From assembly GCA_027475525.1 (NCBI GenBank), contig JAMWFC010000125.1:143723-207722 (forward strand): a stretch of DNA of 64,000 nt, written 5' to 3'. This DNA is from Macrolepiota albuminosa. Lineage: Eukaryota > Basidiomycota > Agaricomycetes > Agaricales > Agaricaceae. This document shows positions 39,361 through 50,192 of this stretch, in pieces (within the stretch, counting starts at the first letter, position 1; every line of letters starts with the position of its first letter). The notes beneath the pieces are model-generated. The model did no database searches. It was not told the DNA's origin and was given only the letters and a program-made list of their open reading frames with translations. Position numbers and translations under genes: made by a program.

Positions 39361-41208
39361 TGGAGGAGGAGGAGGGAAGAGGATGCATACGGCTCGTGCG
39401 CGGGATGGAGGGCGTACGCAGAGTGGGGGTGTCAAGGGGATTTTGACGGATGGCTGAGGGTGGGGGTGGGGGTTTTTTTGGTTGGTTGGTTGGTTGGTTG
39501 GGTGGGTGGGTTGGGTGGGGATGCGCTTTGTGTTTGGCTTTGTGATTGGATATGGGTGCGGGTATGGGTATGATGGGTATGGGTATGGGCTTGATGCCGC
39601 CCCTCTCCTCGCCGCCGCCGATCTTTGTGAAGCCCTCCCTTCGTCCCTGCTTTGTGTCGTCGTCGTCGTTGTCGTTGTATTGACACTGACGTTGTTTCTC
39701 CTTTTCCGCTCAAGACTGTACCCACTAAAGACGTTTCGTTTCGTGTCTTCTTTCTTGCTCTTTTCTTTTCTTTTTCCCTCCACTTTATCCCACTACTTTT
39801 TTTTGATACGTTTTATGATTCGTGTATAACTAATAATTTTTTTTTGATGCATGAATGCACGTGTTGGCGTTTTTGTATTTTTGTAAGGGTGCGGGAGGAG
39901 TATGCTCGACTAGTGCGAGACTGCGAGTATTCGTGGATGCGTATGATTAAAAGCACTCGCACTCGCACTCGCACTCGCGCTCGTGTTTGCACAAAAGACA
40001 AAAGATCATGATCACCTTCCCCGCCCCCCCTCATAGACACCCACCCACTCGATCCATGAAACGGCCGAGTGATAGCCACCACTGTGCGGGTTCAGTGATT
40101 GATCTAAAGCAACTTCCTTTTAAAAAAAACAGTTCCTCACAACTTTTCAAGAAGCGAGTTTCTTTTTTTTTGATACGTTTTATGATTCGTGTATAACTAA
40201 TTAATTTCCGTTGACGCATGCACATGCTGGCGTTTTTGTAAGGGTGTGGTTGTTGTTGTTGTTATGAGGGTTTGTGTAGATGCCCCCTTCTCTCTCTTTC
40301 CTCTATGGTTTGTTGCGTGTGTGAGTTGGTCCCTGATCCCTGATTATTTGCGGGGTAAGCACAACCGCAATGAGGGAAAAAACCCCACTCGTGCTCGTGC
40401 TATTATTCCACTATTCCTTATGTTTGCTCTATGCATCGTAATCGCGGCGGGATCATCCACCTCCCCCCGGGAAACGGCCGAGTAAAAACCACCACTGTAC
40501 TGCACGATTTCACTGATTGATTCAAAGCCACTCACTTCCTTCTAAAAAAAAACCCCAATTCTCCTCACAACTTTTTAAGCTAGTTTCTCACGAGTCATCC
40601 ACCCATATATATCCACTATCTTCCGACTTGACGGAACACGGAATAATGAAAAAGCCAACTCGAGAGTGGAGTTCTGGTTGACTTTTTGCGTACAGTCAAG
40701 TCAATTAATATTCGTCATTAGGTACAAGTAAACATTAAAACTTTCCAGCGCCACTGCACACGCACGTCCGTCCATCATTTACATTGGAAAACATGTGTAG
40801 GTCGAAGCCATTTCACCTCCCAGACATTGACGGCTTGTCTCAGGCTCAGAATTCCAAACGTTTGTTCAGGTGACAAGGTTGTGTCCATGTCGCTGAGCAT
40901 CGGAACATGGATGATGCATGCTCATGCATCACCACTTGTCGCACAGACCTTGGCAGTGACTCTTAACCATGGCCTGAATCCTTAGCGTGTATGAGCGGCG
41001 AGCGCCCCTCAGCTTCGTTGTGAAGAGTACGGTATACTGGCCTTCTCTTTAATACATATGCTCTGCCTGCCCAGTGAGCGGGGTCGATTCAGCATAGAAT
41101 GTTTCTTGCATGCTTTTTTGCCTTGGTTGAAGTTGTATCTCATTTTTATATCATTATTTTTAGTGTGTCTTTAGCTCCTTTCTCAAGTTGAGACCACGTG
41201 AGTGACCC
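39361..41208 (+). repeat. Segmental duplication copy 2, first part (ATG4 3' tail and flank)
   Basis: Repeats 31631-32734 and 32807-33347 with a few indels, and keeps about 145 bp (40458-40602) missing from copy 1. It includes a piece of the ATG4 last exon (39361-39464) without the rest of the gene, so it cannot be expressed as Atg4. It is interrupted at 41208 by element B and resumes at 50193. Confidence 0.9.
41204..41208. other. Target-site duplication of element B (left copy)
   Basis: GACCC precedes the left LTR and GACCC (50193-50197) follows the right LTR. The uninterrupted site GTGACCCATCACGG is present in duplication copy 1 at about 33694-33708. Confidence 0.95.
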
Positions 41209-41445
41209 TGTAACCTCAGCGGGTAGTCACGGTGAGGTCACACGAGAAAGATAGAGTCTTCACACAAAAGAGAACAGGTGTAAGCTCTGCAATTGGGAAG
41301 CCCTCTCGAACGAACAACAGTAGCTAGCTTATATAGGTTTAAACAAAACAGTATTTCAAATGAGTGGTCTGCGGTCAGGGGCCCAGATGTAACATGGGCC
41401 TGGCCAACTGTCCGAAATGAGCGGGAACTCGTCACGGTCGCTACA
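41209..41445 (-). repeat. Element B 3' LTR
   Basis: 237 bp, TGTAACCTCAGCGGG...CGGTCGCTACA on the plus strand, so TGTAGCGACC...GGTTACA in the sense of the element. A TATATAAG box lies at about 41328-41337 on the minus strand. In the element's sense the LTR is preceded by purine-rich GGAGGGCG, a possible polypurine tract. Confidence 0.93.
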
Positions 41446-41704
41446 TACGCCCTCCAGGCGTCCAGAGGGACTGTACGACGGACGTCTCGGGATAATGGGA
41501 GTAAAGGGTGGTGATGAACTAAATGTTGAAAGAGCGGTATCTTCTCGGGTTCGAACACTCGAGGTTAGAGTTTTAAAGTTGAATCGATGACGTCGAGTTT
41601 TTGAGACGCTAAGCGCGATATGTTGAATGTAACGAATTGTTGAATGAACGTGGGGCCGCGGGGGCCGTTAATGAATTTCGGAGATGGATGGGTGGGGGAC
41701 AGAC

Positions 41705-44700
41705 TCAAGCGACCGGGGGTTCCTCACCCATGAGATCGTCGTCGTAGTTTTCGTCGTCTTCGCCTTCGGCGTCCCTGTCGAGAGGCGACTCAGGCTCCTT
41801 TCCCTTATGGGAGCGGGAAGGCCGATTATTCTTGCGGCTGGATCCGGCCTTGGGATACCCGATGTAAAATCCCTCGGGGTGGGCCTCCTCTAGTCGACGC
41901 TTCTTCAGGGCCTTTTCCTCGCGTCGCGACTCAGCTCGGGCTTGGTTGCGTACAGCCTCGCGGTGCGGGCGATCGAGAGCTTCTTTGATCATTTCCCACT
42001 TGACGTCGTTGATCTCGCCGTTGGCCTTGAGTAGGTTGTACACACGTAGCTCGCTGTAGCGGCGATCGCAGTAGGCGAACTTGAGAAGACTAGGTGGAAT
42101 GGGGAAACTGTCGAGGTTGTATGATGTCGTCTCCGCGTTCCAAGTCGTGAATTCACAAGGGTTATCGCCCTTGGACACGTTATAGGCCGCCGCAAATTCG
42201 GCATACCCGGCCGGCATGTAAGAGTGGATGGTGGCGCTGCCGCGCCATACGTCGGAGTCAAAACGAATGTATTCCTGAAGCTGGAGAGGGTGAATCACCA
42301 GGTTGGGGTCGACAGACGTGAGTTGGACGAGGCCGTCGGGGCGCGCAGCCAAAAGGGGGTGCTTGTTGTAGTGATCCTTGGGCCGTTGAGACATGAGGTG
42401 ATTTGTCCGGTAGTGGGAGGCGATGCGGTGCGGCTGAGGGAGTGCTACGGATGGGGACAATTGGCGAGCGGGGAATAAGGGATCTAGCCTGGGAGTGAGG
42501 GATGGAAGTGGGGTTTTATAGGTAGGGAGTTGGATCGACCCAAGGAAAGTCTGAGGGTCGTCCATAGGAGGTTTTCCTGTGCCTAAGGGCAGCTCATGTA
42601 TGAGGCTTACTCCCTGTGCCTCGAGATAGGGTTGTAACAAATTAAGATCTCTGACCTGATCAAACGCGAGCCAGGTCTTATCTCCAGGGTGCCATAGCAC
42701 TTCAAATATTGATTCGACCCCTGAGCCGGCGTGGCTGATTATCTTATCAGCCGCCCACTCAGTCTCGTGTTCCATTTCGTTGTCCGATACAACCTGGGAG
42801 TAAAGTCGACCAGGGAATCGGCGGTCATCATTGGGGTGATGTATACGCAAGTAGGAGGCGTGATAGACGTCATGTATACCACGCCGCAGCATGTGACTGG
42901 GCAGTTGCACTTTGAACGAGAAGTTTCCATAGTCTTTTAGAAGTAAATATGGCCCAACATACTTGGGGACTAGTTTATGTGGCGTTCCCTTGGGGAAGCT
43001 CATGTTCTTGGTCGACACATAAGCAAAATCACCTTGCTTGAAGGGTACGGGCTGACGTTTCCTATTGGCGTTTCTAGTCTGCTTGACTCGCGCCATGAGT
43101 ATAGCATCATGAGCAGTCATTATCGCCGTTTTCAGACGTTGCGCGAAGATGCGGACTCCCGGGAATTCCTCCTTGGTTGGGGCGTTCCAGATCATGTTTC
43201 GGGGCATTCGGCCGGTGTTCAGAAAGAAGGGTGCGTACCCAGTGCTGTCAGATCTCGCCGAGTTAATTGCAAATTCGATTGCAGGTAATTTAGATACCCA
43301 ATCTTTATGGCTGCTGCCGACGCATATTCTGATCATTTGGGTCACGGTTCGGTTTGCGCGTTCTGTAGCCCCGTCGGTTTCGGGGTGATATGCGGTAGAC
43401 ATTTTTAACTGGGTTCCGATTAGTGAGTTGAGGTGAGTCCAGAAAATACTGGTAAACCACGAGTCTCGATCACTGACTATAGCTCTTGGCAGTCCGTGGT
43501 GCTTATATACTTCAGAAAAGACTAACTCAGCCACGTTCCGGGCAGTGTACGTCGTTTTACTAGGCACCAAATGTACCATACTGGTGAGTAAATCGATTAT
43601 GACTGTTATTTGATCGAAAGTAGTGTTTCGATCCTTAGATTCGGGTAGTGGTCCTATGAAGTCAATGCCAATTGCTTCCCAGGGTTGGGTTGGAATTGGA
43701 AGTGGGTTCAGCAGCCCGTATGGCCGTTGGTTCGATGATTTATTTTGGTGGCACACGATGCATGTTTCGCAGTATGCGTGCACGTCGCTACTTATACCCT
43801 TCCACCAGACGTGGTTTCTCAAGTATGTGAGTGTTTTTCGGGCACCTAGGTGTGCTAAGGTAGTGTGTGCTTCCGATATCACGATTTCTCTTAGGCTGCG
43901 GCCCGATACAATTATTGAAGGGATACATAGGACTCGGTTCCCGTTAATCCGTAGGTATAGCAGGTTATCCTTTGTAAGCTCAAAGTTTTTATAGTCGTTG
44001 GGGTTTTTTATTATGCACTCGAAAGCCGGGTCGTCGATATATTTGTCCTGGACACTTGCAATAAGGTCTATAGGTTCGCGCCCTCCGGCTAGCATTTCTT
44101 CGAATGATATCGGTTTTAGGGGTTCTACTACATCAGCTATTTGCTGTGATTTTTCAGCTAAGTCGCTGTCTCGTGCGTTCTCCAAGTCAAATTCATTTGT
44201 TTCAGGTTGACTCTGATCAGCTAGTTCATTAGCTGGTTCATTCTGACTGTTATTATTGACTGTAGTTTTACGTGCTGGGATGCGGATCGTGAGTCTAGTA
44301 TTACTCCCGCCCTCCTTTCGTTGCTGAGGGCCTTTCAGCACGAAACTCCGCAAAGTTCGTGCAGCGAATTCCTTTGATGTCTCCGGTCGCCCGGTGTCAG
44401 CTGCTGGTACTTCTCTGCGTCGTCGACGCCGCGGGCTTGTCCGATCCACCTGGGTTTCAGTCGCCCACTCCTTGCGAGCGTTAGTACCCCGTCCGCTGGG
44501 TTCAATACTCCCAGGTGGGCTGGCCAGCTCCGTGCTGCTGCCCTCCTGTCCCACCAGGAGTGGCATCGAGATGAGATGATTTCCGAGCGCGTCATTGTCT
44601 ATGACATCATGGTATGTGTATTCGCTCCGAGCTCGCACGGTACCTGGCTCATCTCGTGAGTAGATGCGTGATAGTGCGTCGGACAGGATATTCTCTATCC

Positions 44701-45130
44701 CCGGGACATAGTGTACCTCAAAATCGAACTCAGAAATTTTCTCAATCCATCGTGCCTGTCGGCCAGACAGGTTTTTTTGCTCCAGGAGAGTCACCAATCC
44801 CTTATGATCCGTGTACCATCTGAACCGGGTACCTTGTAAGATATCCCGGTGTCGTAGCATGGTTTCAACCCCTGCTAGCATTTCGATTTCATGAACCGGG
44901 TAGTTCTGCTGGGCTGAGTTGAGCTTAGCCGAGTAGAATGCAGCGACCTTCGCATTACGCCAGTCCTCTCCCTGGCTAATTACTCCGGCTACCCCAGTGA
45001 CACAACCGTCTGTTACCAGGTTGATTGGAGGGGCGGATTCTTTGTATTCCAAGGGTTTTCGGTGATGATTCCGACATTGTGATGCCAGGCGCTTCACATC
45101 CTCGAATGCCCGCTGATGAGTGTACTCCCA
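41705..45130 (-). CDS. pol: Element B Pol, distal part: RNase H, integrase, chromodomain-like and C-terminal extension
   Basis: Same frame as the upstream ORF, beginning directly after the TGA. WEYTHQRAFEDVKRLAS leads into RNase H (NLVTDGCVTGVAGVISQG, WYTDHKGLVTLLEQ, IENILSDALSRI). Integrase has the zinc finger (HTTLAHLGARKT...CETCIVCHQ) and core residues in IGIDFIGPLPES, IVSDRDSWFTS and TDGATERANRT. A chromodomain-like segment, EWAADKIISHAGSG to VLWHPGDKTWLAFDQVRDL, may guide integration to chromatin. About 270 further residues form a charged extension ending in acidic DDDLMGEEPPVA, which I do not recognise. It needs suppression of the TGA, or another copy in trans, to be made as Pol. Confidence 0.88.
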   Translation of the reverse strand, partial: WEYTHQRAFEDVKRLASQCRNHHRKPLEYKESAPPINLVTDGCVTGVAGVISQGEDWRNAKVAAFYSAKLNSAQQNYPVHEIEMLAGVETMLRHRDILQGTRFRWYTDHKGLVTLLEQKNLSGRQARWIEKISEFDFEVHYVPGIENILSDALSRIYSRDEPGTVRARSEYTYHDVIDNDALGNHLISMPLLVGQEGSSTELASPPGSIEPSGRGTNARKEWATETQVDRTSPRRRRRREVPAADTGRPETSKEFAARTLRSFVLKGPQQRKEGGSNTRLTIRIPARKTTVNNNSQNEPANELADQSQPETNEFDLENARDSDLAEKSQQIADVVEPLKPISFEEMLAGGREPIDLIASVQDKYIDDPAFECIIKNPNDYKNFELTKDNLLYLRINGNRVLCIPSIIVSGRSLREIVISEAHTTLAHLGARKTLTYLRNHVWWKGISSDVHAYCETCIVCHQNKSSNQRPYGLLNPLPIPTQPWEAIGIDFIGPLPESKDRNTTFDQITVIIDLLTSMVHLVPSKTTYTARNVAELVFSEVYKHHGLPRAIVSDRDSWFTSIFWTHLNSLIGTQLKMSTAYHPETDGATERANRTVTQMIRICVGSSHKDWVSKLPAIEFAINSARSDSTGYAPFFLNTGRMPRNMIWNAPTKEEFPGVRIFAQRLKTAIMTAHDAILMARVKQTRNANRKRQPVPFKQGDFAYVSTKNMSFPKGTPHKLVPKYVGPYLLLKDYGNFSFKVQLPSHMLRRGIHDVYHASYLRIHHPNDDRRFPGRLYSQVVSDNEMEHETEWAADKIISHAGSGVESIFEVLWHPGDKTWLAFDQVRDLNLLQPYLEAQGVSLIHELPLGTGKPPMDDPQTFLGSIQLPTYKTPLPSLTPRLDPLFPARQLSPSVALPQPHRIASHYRTNHLMSQRPKDHYNKHPLLAARPDGLVQLTSVDPNLVIHPLQLQEYIRFDSDVWRGSATIHSYMPAGYAEFAAAYNVSKGDNPCEFTTWNAETTSYNLDSFPIPPSLLKFAYCDRRYSELRVYNLLKANGEINDVKWEMIKEALDRPHREAVRNQARAESRREEKALKKRRLEEAHPEGFYIGYPKAGSSRKNNRPSRSHKGKEPESPLDRDAEGEDDENYDDDLMGEEPPVA

Positions 45131-48100
45131 TCAGAAAGGGACCGTGTCACCAGTTAGTTGATGAAGTATTCCCATCGGAATTCTCACTCGGTCGATATCG
45201 TCTGCTAAATAGCCCGCTGCACCCAGGAATCCCCGAAGGAGGTCTCGATTCGTGGGCGTTTTCCACTTAATCAATGCGTCAACCTTGTCAGGGTCCATTT
45301 GGATCCCGTCATCATCGACTATCCTTCCAAGCACTTTTAATTCCGGGCACAGGAATTGGAGTTTATCCTGTCCCAAGTACAGTTTTTCACGCTGCAGGAT
45401 GTCAATAACCAGTTTTACGTGTTTTATGTGGTCTTCGAGCGTGTCTGAATAAATTATTATATCATCCAGATATACATCTAAGAATCGTCCTATGTAGGCC
45501 GAAAAAATGTGGTTCATTAACGCTTGGTACGTAGCTGGTGCGTTACAATCCCCCTGTTGCACCACGTTACTAACCATGTTTCCATCCGGAGTGGTCACGG
45601 CGGTGCGCTCCACATGCTCTGGGATTATGCGAATTTGCTCATAGGCGTCCTTTCCGTCCAGGATCGAACGATACTTCCCTCGGGATGCACGGCGCAGGAT
45701 TCCGTCGATGTCTGGTAGAGGCGACGATCGTTTGATGGTGTTGGCGTTGCGGCTTCGAAGATCGAATACAGTGCGCAGTCGGGGGGGTTCCCCAGGTTTG
45801 CTAGGTTTTGGAATAAGCATCATGGGTACAGTGTTGCCGCTGCTTGTTACCTGCCATCGCCCGCTTTTTATGTACGCATCGCGCTTCTCGATCCACTGTG
45901 TCCTCATGGCTTCGGGGCACCGAGACGGGCGCCATGGGTAGATCCTGTGGGGGTCTATTAGATTGATTTCGTGGTTTATGGCACGTAGAGGGGGCAACGG
46001 AGTTTCACTTGCCGATTTGCAGATGGGAAGCGCGTACTTCCTTAACTCTCCACGCACTTGTTCCAAACTCTCCTGATACAGTTCCATTGACCGGGACGCC
46101 AACTGTGTTACGCCCCCTCCGGCCAAGGGCAACGAAGTAGCTGAACCAACTACTACCCTGGAGGGATTGATTCCGAAGGAGATTCGGTGTTGAAATAGCC
46201 ATGGCGTTCCAAGAATGAGGTCATACCCTGATAGGTTTATGACGTCAAAGTACCTAGTCTCAGATATGGATTGGTACTCGAACTTTGCCGTCGCACCAAA
46301 ATTAATTCTTGATCGAGAGCCCTGGACTGCTAGTTGAACCGGGATAGGTGAGTTGAGTTCCCTCTTCTTGATCCTCAACTGTTGTACTAACAAGCTAGAT
46401 ATGAAATCACCTAGGGATCCAGAGTCCACCAGTGCACGAGCTGGCTCCCCGTCAATCTTAACGACAATTACTAAGGGTTTCGGGATTTTCCTGGAAGGAT
46501 CCTTGGTGCTTGCGGAGTTGCGTTGGATTGAGGGGTAGTTGCCCATAGGTACCTGTTGTCCGAACAACTCCAGAGTCGCCGCGTGGGGCTTATCTCCCCG
46601 TGTGGGCTCCTCTACTCGGTCGCTGGTACGGTCAGCCTCAAAGAGATACCTTAGGTTGACCACGTCGTCAAACGAGCACCTGTGGCAGTCGGGCATGCTC
46701 GAAGTATCCGAGCAGTCTGTTCCTGCTTCGAGTTCCTTCCGGTACCAAGACACCAGGTCGAACTTGGGGTTCTTTAAATGGCACGCTTCGATCTGAGTTC
46801 GGAATCCTAGGTGTCTATCATAGAGGTTGTAGCACTCGTCGTCCTGAATTACCTCAAACCGATGGTACCTTTGCACTTTATTAGGGTTGTCCGGGGGGTA
46901 GGGTATTCCGGACATAAGGACTTGACAAGCGTTCCAACAGTCAGGATTCACGATGAGGCAGGTTTGATATGAGCCCCGCCGGGTGACTGGTGCACCGGTC
47001 TGGAGGTGTCGTAGGTCTGCATACCATTCTCCGATGGGAAAGTTGACGTTCTTTACTCGTCGGCGTTCGATGCTGACGAAAGTATCCCAGACTTTATCAT
47101 GAATCATGATTTCTTCTCCATCTACTAGATAGGCGAGGAAGCGGCGCCCTCTAAATTCGAGGACGTTGACTGGGTCTCCTGGGTAGGGCTGGAGACTCTC
47201 CAACAAGTCTTCAGCCTTCCGAGCGACTGCATGGCCGATACATCTACGGGGGCCTTCCTCGGATTCTATTAAAAGGACCTTTTCCTCCGCATCATCGACG
47301 CTTAACGGGTATACTGACTCGAATTCCATTGGTGGAGAGAACAAGGTCTCTTCCTCCTGGTGTTTGCCTTCCAAGTCATCTTCGGTGTCGAGTAAATGTT
47401 GGGTCACTTCCCCTTCGCTGTCACTTCCATAGTCGTGCTCACTGTCTGAGTCAGAGACCGACTGGAGGTCCGGGATCGTGTCGCCGTCACTGTCATACTC
47501 CTTGTCTCCGAAGGAGTTCCAGAGTGAATAGTCTATGGGATCGCACCTCCCTCCAACTTTTACCATACCGATGGACAGGGAGGTGGTGGTCTCACCTAAG
47601 CTATCAACTCGTAACTGCTCAGTCCGTTCAAAGTCCACACTGTGCCCAAAGCGGATACTGTTGGCGCCAAGGCCCGGAGGCCTATTACCACTGGAGGTCT
47701 GCCTCGATTTGTCGGGGCAGTTTCGTGAAAAGTGTCCCTCTTGTTTGCAGATAAAACATTTACCGGCAGATCTTAGCGCCTCTCTTTCTTCCTTACTGAG
47801 AGTTCGACCGGTGAGACTCTGTTTCTTATTGGCAGGTACATTGGTCTTGTATGACTGTGACGACTGGTAAGCCGAATCACGTCGGCTGGAGGTTGAGTTA
47901 CTACCGGGGTGGGTGCTGGTTTTATGTCCCAGGTTCTGATTCACAGGTTTGTGGTGGGAGAAGGGCTTATTCCTTCCACGCTGGCCGTTCCGTTCTTGAT
48001 TGCTCAGCCCGGAAACCTTGTTTGGATGGTTACCATGCAGGGGTGCGTCCCGCATGTCGACGTTTTCCGCCATCTCCTGGTATTCGGCCTTGCGCACCAT

Positions 48101-49816
48101 GGTCTTCCAGGAAGTGTGTTCGGGGTTCATATGTTCCCTGAGCAGCGCTTTCCGTAAAGGTGCGCGGAATCCGTTGAATAGCTTCACGACCTTGGCACGC
48201 TTACTGTCGGCCCCTACAATAGTGAATAATTCATCGAGGTCGGCGACGTAGTCGTGGACTGATCGATGTCCCTGCACGAAGTTATGCAACTTGGTGCGTT
48301 GTTGATTCCTAAAGTCTATCGGAAAACAGTAATTAAACAATTCGGTAAAGAACTTTTGTAGTCCCCATCTCTCGGGGTTTAGAGACACCCGTTGTGTATA
48401 GAAAGTATAGGCCTTGCCAGTTAAGAACTCGGATAATACCATCACCTGTCGCGGGCGTTCTACGTATCCGTACTTAACGTACGCCGTTCCGTGAGTGAGG
48501 AACTTATGGAAGGCTCGAAGGTCAACCTGCCCGCCGTATTTCTCCGGCGGCGTGGGTTTTATGAGTGTACGCTTCCGTTTGTAGCTGCTGCGGCGTCGAG
48601 AGTGGTGGCGTCGTTTGGTCCCGGATCGACGTTCGGACCCAGAGGATGAGGAGCTACTGGAATCCGAAGAATCTCCATCGTCATCCGAACTGGGCTCTGA
48701 GGTTCTAGAGCCCGAGTCATCGTCTGAGGACGAGCTCGATGTCTCATCTCTTGGATAGGGGTGGTGCTTACTCAAGCGGTCGAGGGCGCGCCCCAGTGCG
48801 CTCCCGGGGGTCACTTGGGTGATTGGCTTAGTGTGCGCCAACGGATCAGTCTTGTCCCTGTTTGTAGGGGCGGTTGCCTTGTACTTCCCTTTCTTAGCTG
48901 ATCCCTCGGCCACTTTTCGAATTAGGTTTTCTAACTCATCCGATAGAGGTAAGGAGCCGGCTCGCTCCTTCCTTTTGCTCCTGGAGGATGACTGCTTCTT
49001 ACGATGTCGGTCGAGCAACTTTGTAAGAGCTCGTCGGTCGCGTAAGTATTCACGCAGCTCCTCTCGGGATATCGCCTCAGGTTCGCATTCCCGGTTCTCA
49101 AGATCGGAATGCTCCCTGGTCTCATCAGGGTCCTCAGGTACGTATCCAGTATCGATGTCCTCAGGCACACACCGATCTGTATGGTTGTCTTGGAGATCTC
49201 GGCTCAAGTTGAACTCGGTGATCATTTCTTGTTGGACCTGAGGATCCGTTTCTGCCTCGTCTAGGTGGATGTTTCCCCAATTCCTTGGGTCTACGCTTTT
49301 CCCTTTGTATTGGGGAAGTTCTTCCTGCTGGTCAGTGAAGTGTACCTTCTCCATGCGTCGATCAATGTGCGCGCGCTGCTCATCTGTCATGTTCTTACGA
49401 GCTTCTCTTATTATGTCCTCAGGGGGTGCCCGAGGGAGAACGTGGCTGAGTGATTCCACGTTACTCTCACTGTCTACTACAGGCGGTTTACACTTTTCGT
49501 CACGACGGTCGTCACCGTCAGACTCAGAACTGGAGAGGCTATGTTCCGTTTCCGTTACGGTGGGACCAGCATTATCTTGGCTAGCTTCAGGCTCAGCACT
49601 TTCTGGTCCCGGTGTGGGGTTCATCGCGGCAGGACTGGGTCCCACCGGATGCTCGAAGTGTGATGGTGTCTCAACATCTTCGGTACACGCAGTGTCAGCC
49701 CCTTGTGGCGCTTTGGGGCGCTGCAAGGGGCCGGTGTTGCGGATTGCCGTTGGGCTCAATCGGCGAGCCGAGAGCCGGTTGGGCTGTGGGTTTCGGAGGG
49801 GATATCTAGAAGACAT
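45131..49816 (-). CDS. gag-pol: Element B Gag, protease and reverse transcriptase
   Basis: 1,561 codons from a true ATG at 49816 (MSSRYPLRNPQPNRLSARR). A long acidic, Ser-rich N-terminus precedes the capsid-like domain (VDLRAFHKFLTHGTAYVKYG, LHNFVQGHRSVHDYVADLDE). The zinc knuckle CFICKQEGHFSRNC lies near residue 690. The protease has ARALVDSGSLGDFIS (about 1130) and LILGTPWLFQH. RT runs from about 1290, with TVFDLRSRNANTIKR and the active-site YLDD (about 1447). Gag and Pol are fused without a frameshift, unlike element A. The frame stops at TGA (45133-45131), just before RNase H, where PF-x-WEYTHQRAF is expected to continue. A CGA-to-TGA change is the likely cause. Confidence 0.9.
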   Translation of the reverse strand: MSSRYPLRNPQPNRLSARRLSPTAIRNTGPLQRPKAPQGADTACTEDVETPSHFEHPVGPSPAAMNPTPGPESAEPEASQDNAGPTVTETEHSLSSSESDGDDRRDEKCKPPVVDSESNVESLSHVLPRAPPEDIIREARKNMTDEQRAHIDRRMEKVHFTDQQEELPQYKGKSVDPRNWGNIHLDEAETDPQVQQEMITEFNLSRDLQDNHTDRCVPEDIDTGYVPEDPDETREHSDLENRECEPEAISREELREYLRDRRALTKLLDRHRKKQSSSRSKRKERAGSLPLSDELENLIRKVAEGSAKKGKYKATAPTNRDKTDPLAHTKPITQVTPGSALGRALDRLSKHHPYPRDETSSSSSDDDSGSRTSEPSSDDDGDSSDSSSSSSSGSERRSGTKRRHHSRRRSSYKRKRTLIKPTPPEKYGGQVDLRAFHKFLTHGTAYVKYGYVERPRQVMVLSEFLTGKAYTFYTQRVSLNPERWGLQKFFTELFNYCFPIDFRNQQRTKLHNFVQGHRSVHDYVADLDELFTIVGADSKRAKVVKLFNGFRAPLRKALLREHMNPEHTSWKTMVRKAEYQEMAENVDMRDAPLHGNHPNKVSGLSNQERNGQRGRNKPFSHHKPVNQNLGHKTSTHPGSNSTSSRRDSAYQSSQSYKTNVPANKKQSLTGRTLSKEEREALRSAGKCFICKQEGHFSRNCPDKSRQTSSGNRPPGLGANSIRFGHSVDFERTEQLRVDSLGETTTSLSIGMVKVGGRCDPIDYSLWNSFGDKEYDSDGDTIPDLQSVSDSDSEHDYGSDSEGEVTQHLLDTEDDLEGKHQEEETLFSPPMEFESVYPLSVDDAEEKVLLIESEEGPRRCIGHAVARKAEDLLESLQPYPGDPVNVLEFRGRRFLAYLVDGEEIMIHDKVWDTFVSIERRRVKNVNFPIGEWYADLRHLQTGAPVTRRGSYQTCLIVNPDCWNACQVLMSGIPYPPDNPNKVQRYHRFEVIQDDECYNLYDRHLGFRTQIEACHLKNPKFDLVSWYRKELEAGTDCSDTSSMPDCHRCSFDDVVNLRYLFEADRTSDRVEEPTRGDKPHAATLELFGQQVPMGNYPSIQRNSASTKDPSRKIPKPLVIVVKIDGEPARALVDSGSLGDFISSLLVQQLRIKKRELNSPIPVQLAVQGSRSRINFGATAKFEYQSISETRYFDVINLSGYDLILGTPWLFQHRISFGINPSRVVVGSATSLPLAGGGVTQLASRSMELYQESLEQVRGELRKYALPICKSASETPLPPLRAINHEINLIDPHRIYPWRPSRCPEAMRTQWIEKRDAYIKSGRWQVTSSGNTVPMMLIPKPSKPGEPPRLRTVFDLRSRNANTIKRSSPLPDIDGILRRASRGKYRSILDGKDAYEQIRIIPEHVERTAVTTPDGNMVSNVVQQGDCNAPATYQALMNHIFSAYIGRFLDVYLDDIIIYSDTLEDHIKHVKLVIDILQREKLYLGQDKLQFLCPELKVLGRIVDDDGIQMDPDKVDALIKWKTPTNRDLLRGFLGAAGYLADDIDRVRIPMGILHQLTGDTVPF

Positions 49817-49955
49817 CTTTTAACGTTAGATTTAGATATAGGTGACTCACAGTTATGGGTATTCTTGGGTGATCAGTCCAAGAGGTGCCGATAATCAGCG
49901 AGTCGGGTAGTCACTGTACCGCAAGTAAAGCTAGAGCTTGGTCTTGTTCAAAATA

Positions 49956-50192
49956 TGTAACCTCAGCGGGTAGTCACGGTGAGGTCACACGAGAAAGATA
50001 GAGTCTTCACACAAAAGAGAACAGGTGTAAGCTCTGCAATTGGGAAGCCCTCTCGAACGAACAACAGTAGCTAGCTTATATAGGTTTAAACAAAACAGTA
50101 TTTCAAATGAGTGGTCTGCGGTCAGGGGCCCAGATGTAACATGGGCCTGGCCAACTGTCCGAAATGAGCGGGAACTCGTCACGGTCGCTACA
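49956..50192 (-). repeat. Element B 5' LTR
   Basis: Same sequence as 41209-41445. The region between it and the gag ATG (49817-49955) is the leader; no TGG-type primer site follows the LTR directly (it reads TATTTTGAACAAGACC), so priming may be unusual. Confidence 0.93.

Larger units (their letters stand above)
41209..50192 (-). mobile_element. Ty3/Gypsy (chromodomain-like) LTR retrotransposon (element B, 8,984 bp)
   Basis: Two 237-bp LTRs (41209-41445 and 49956-50192, offset 8747) appear identical and are flanked by a 5-bp GACCC duplication. The minus strand encodes one long Gag-Pol frame broken only by a single TGA at 45133-45131. Domain order is zinc knuckle, protease, RT, RNase H, integrase and a chromodomain-like segment. 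The element sits inside duplication copy 2, and copy 1 keeps the empty site, so it inserted after the duplication. Confidence 0.95.

Noticed and set aside
45131..45133. Programmed stop readthrough in element B as the default explanation
   Set aside because: Other Gypsy elements do not recode between RT and RNase H; a CpG transition is simpler. Kept only as a finding to check.
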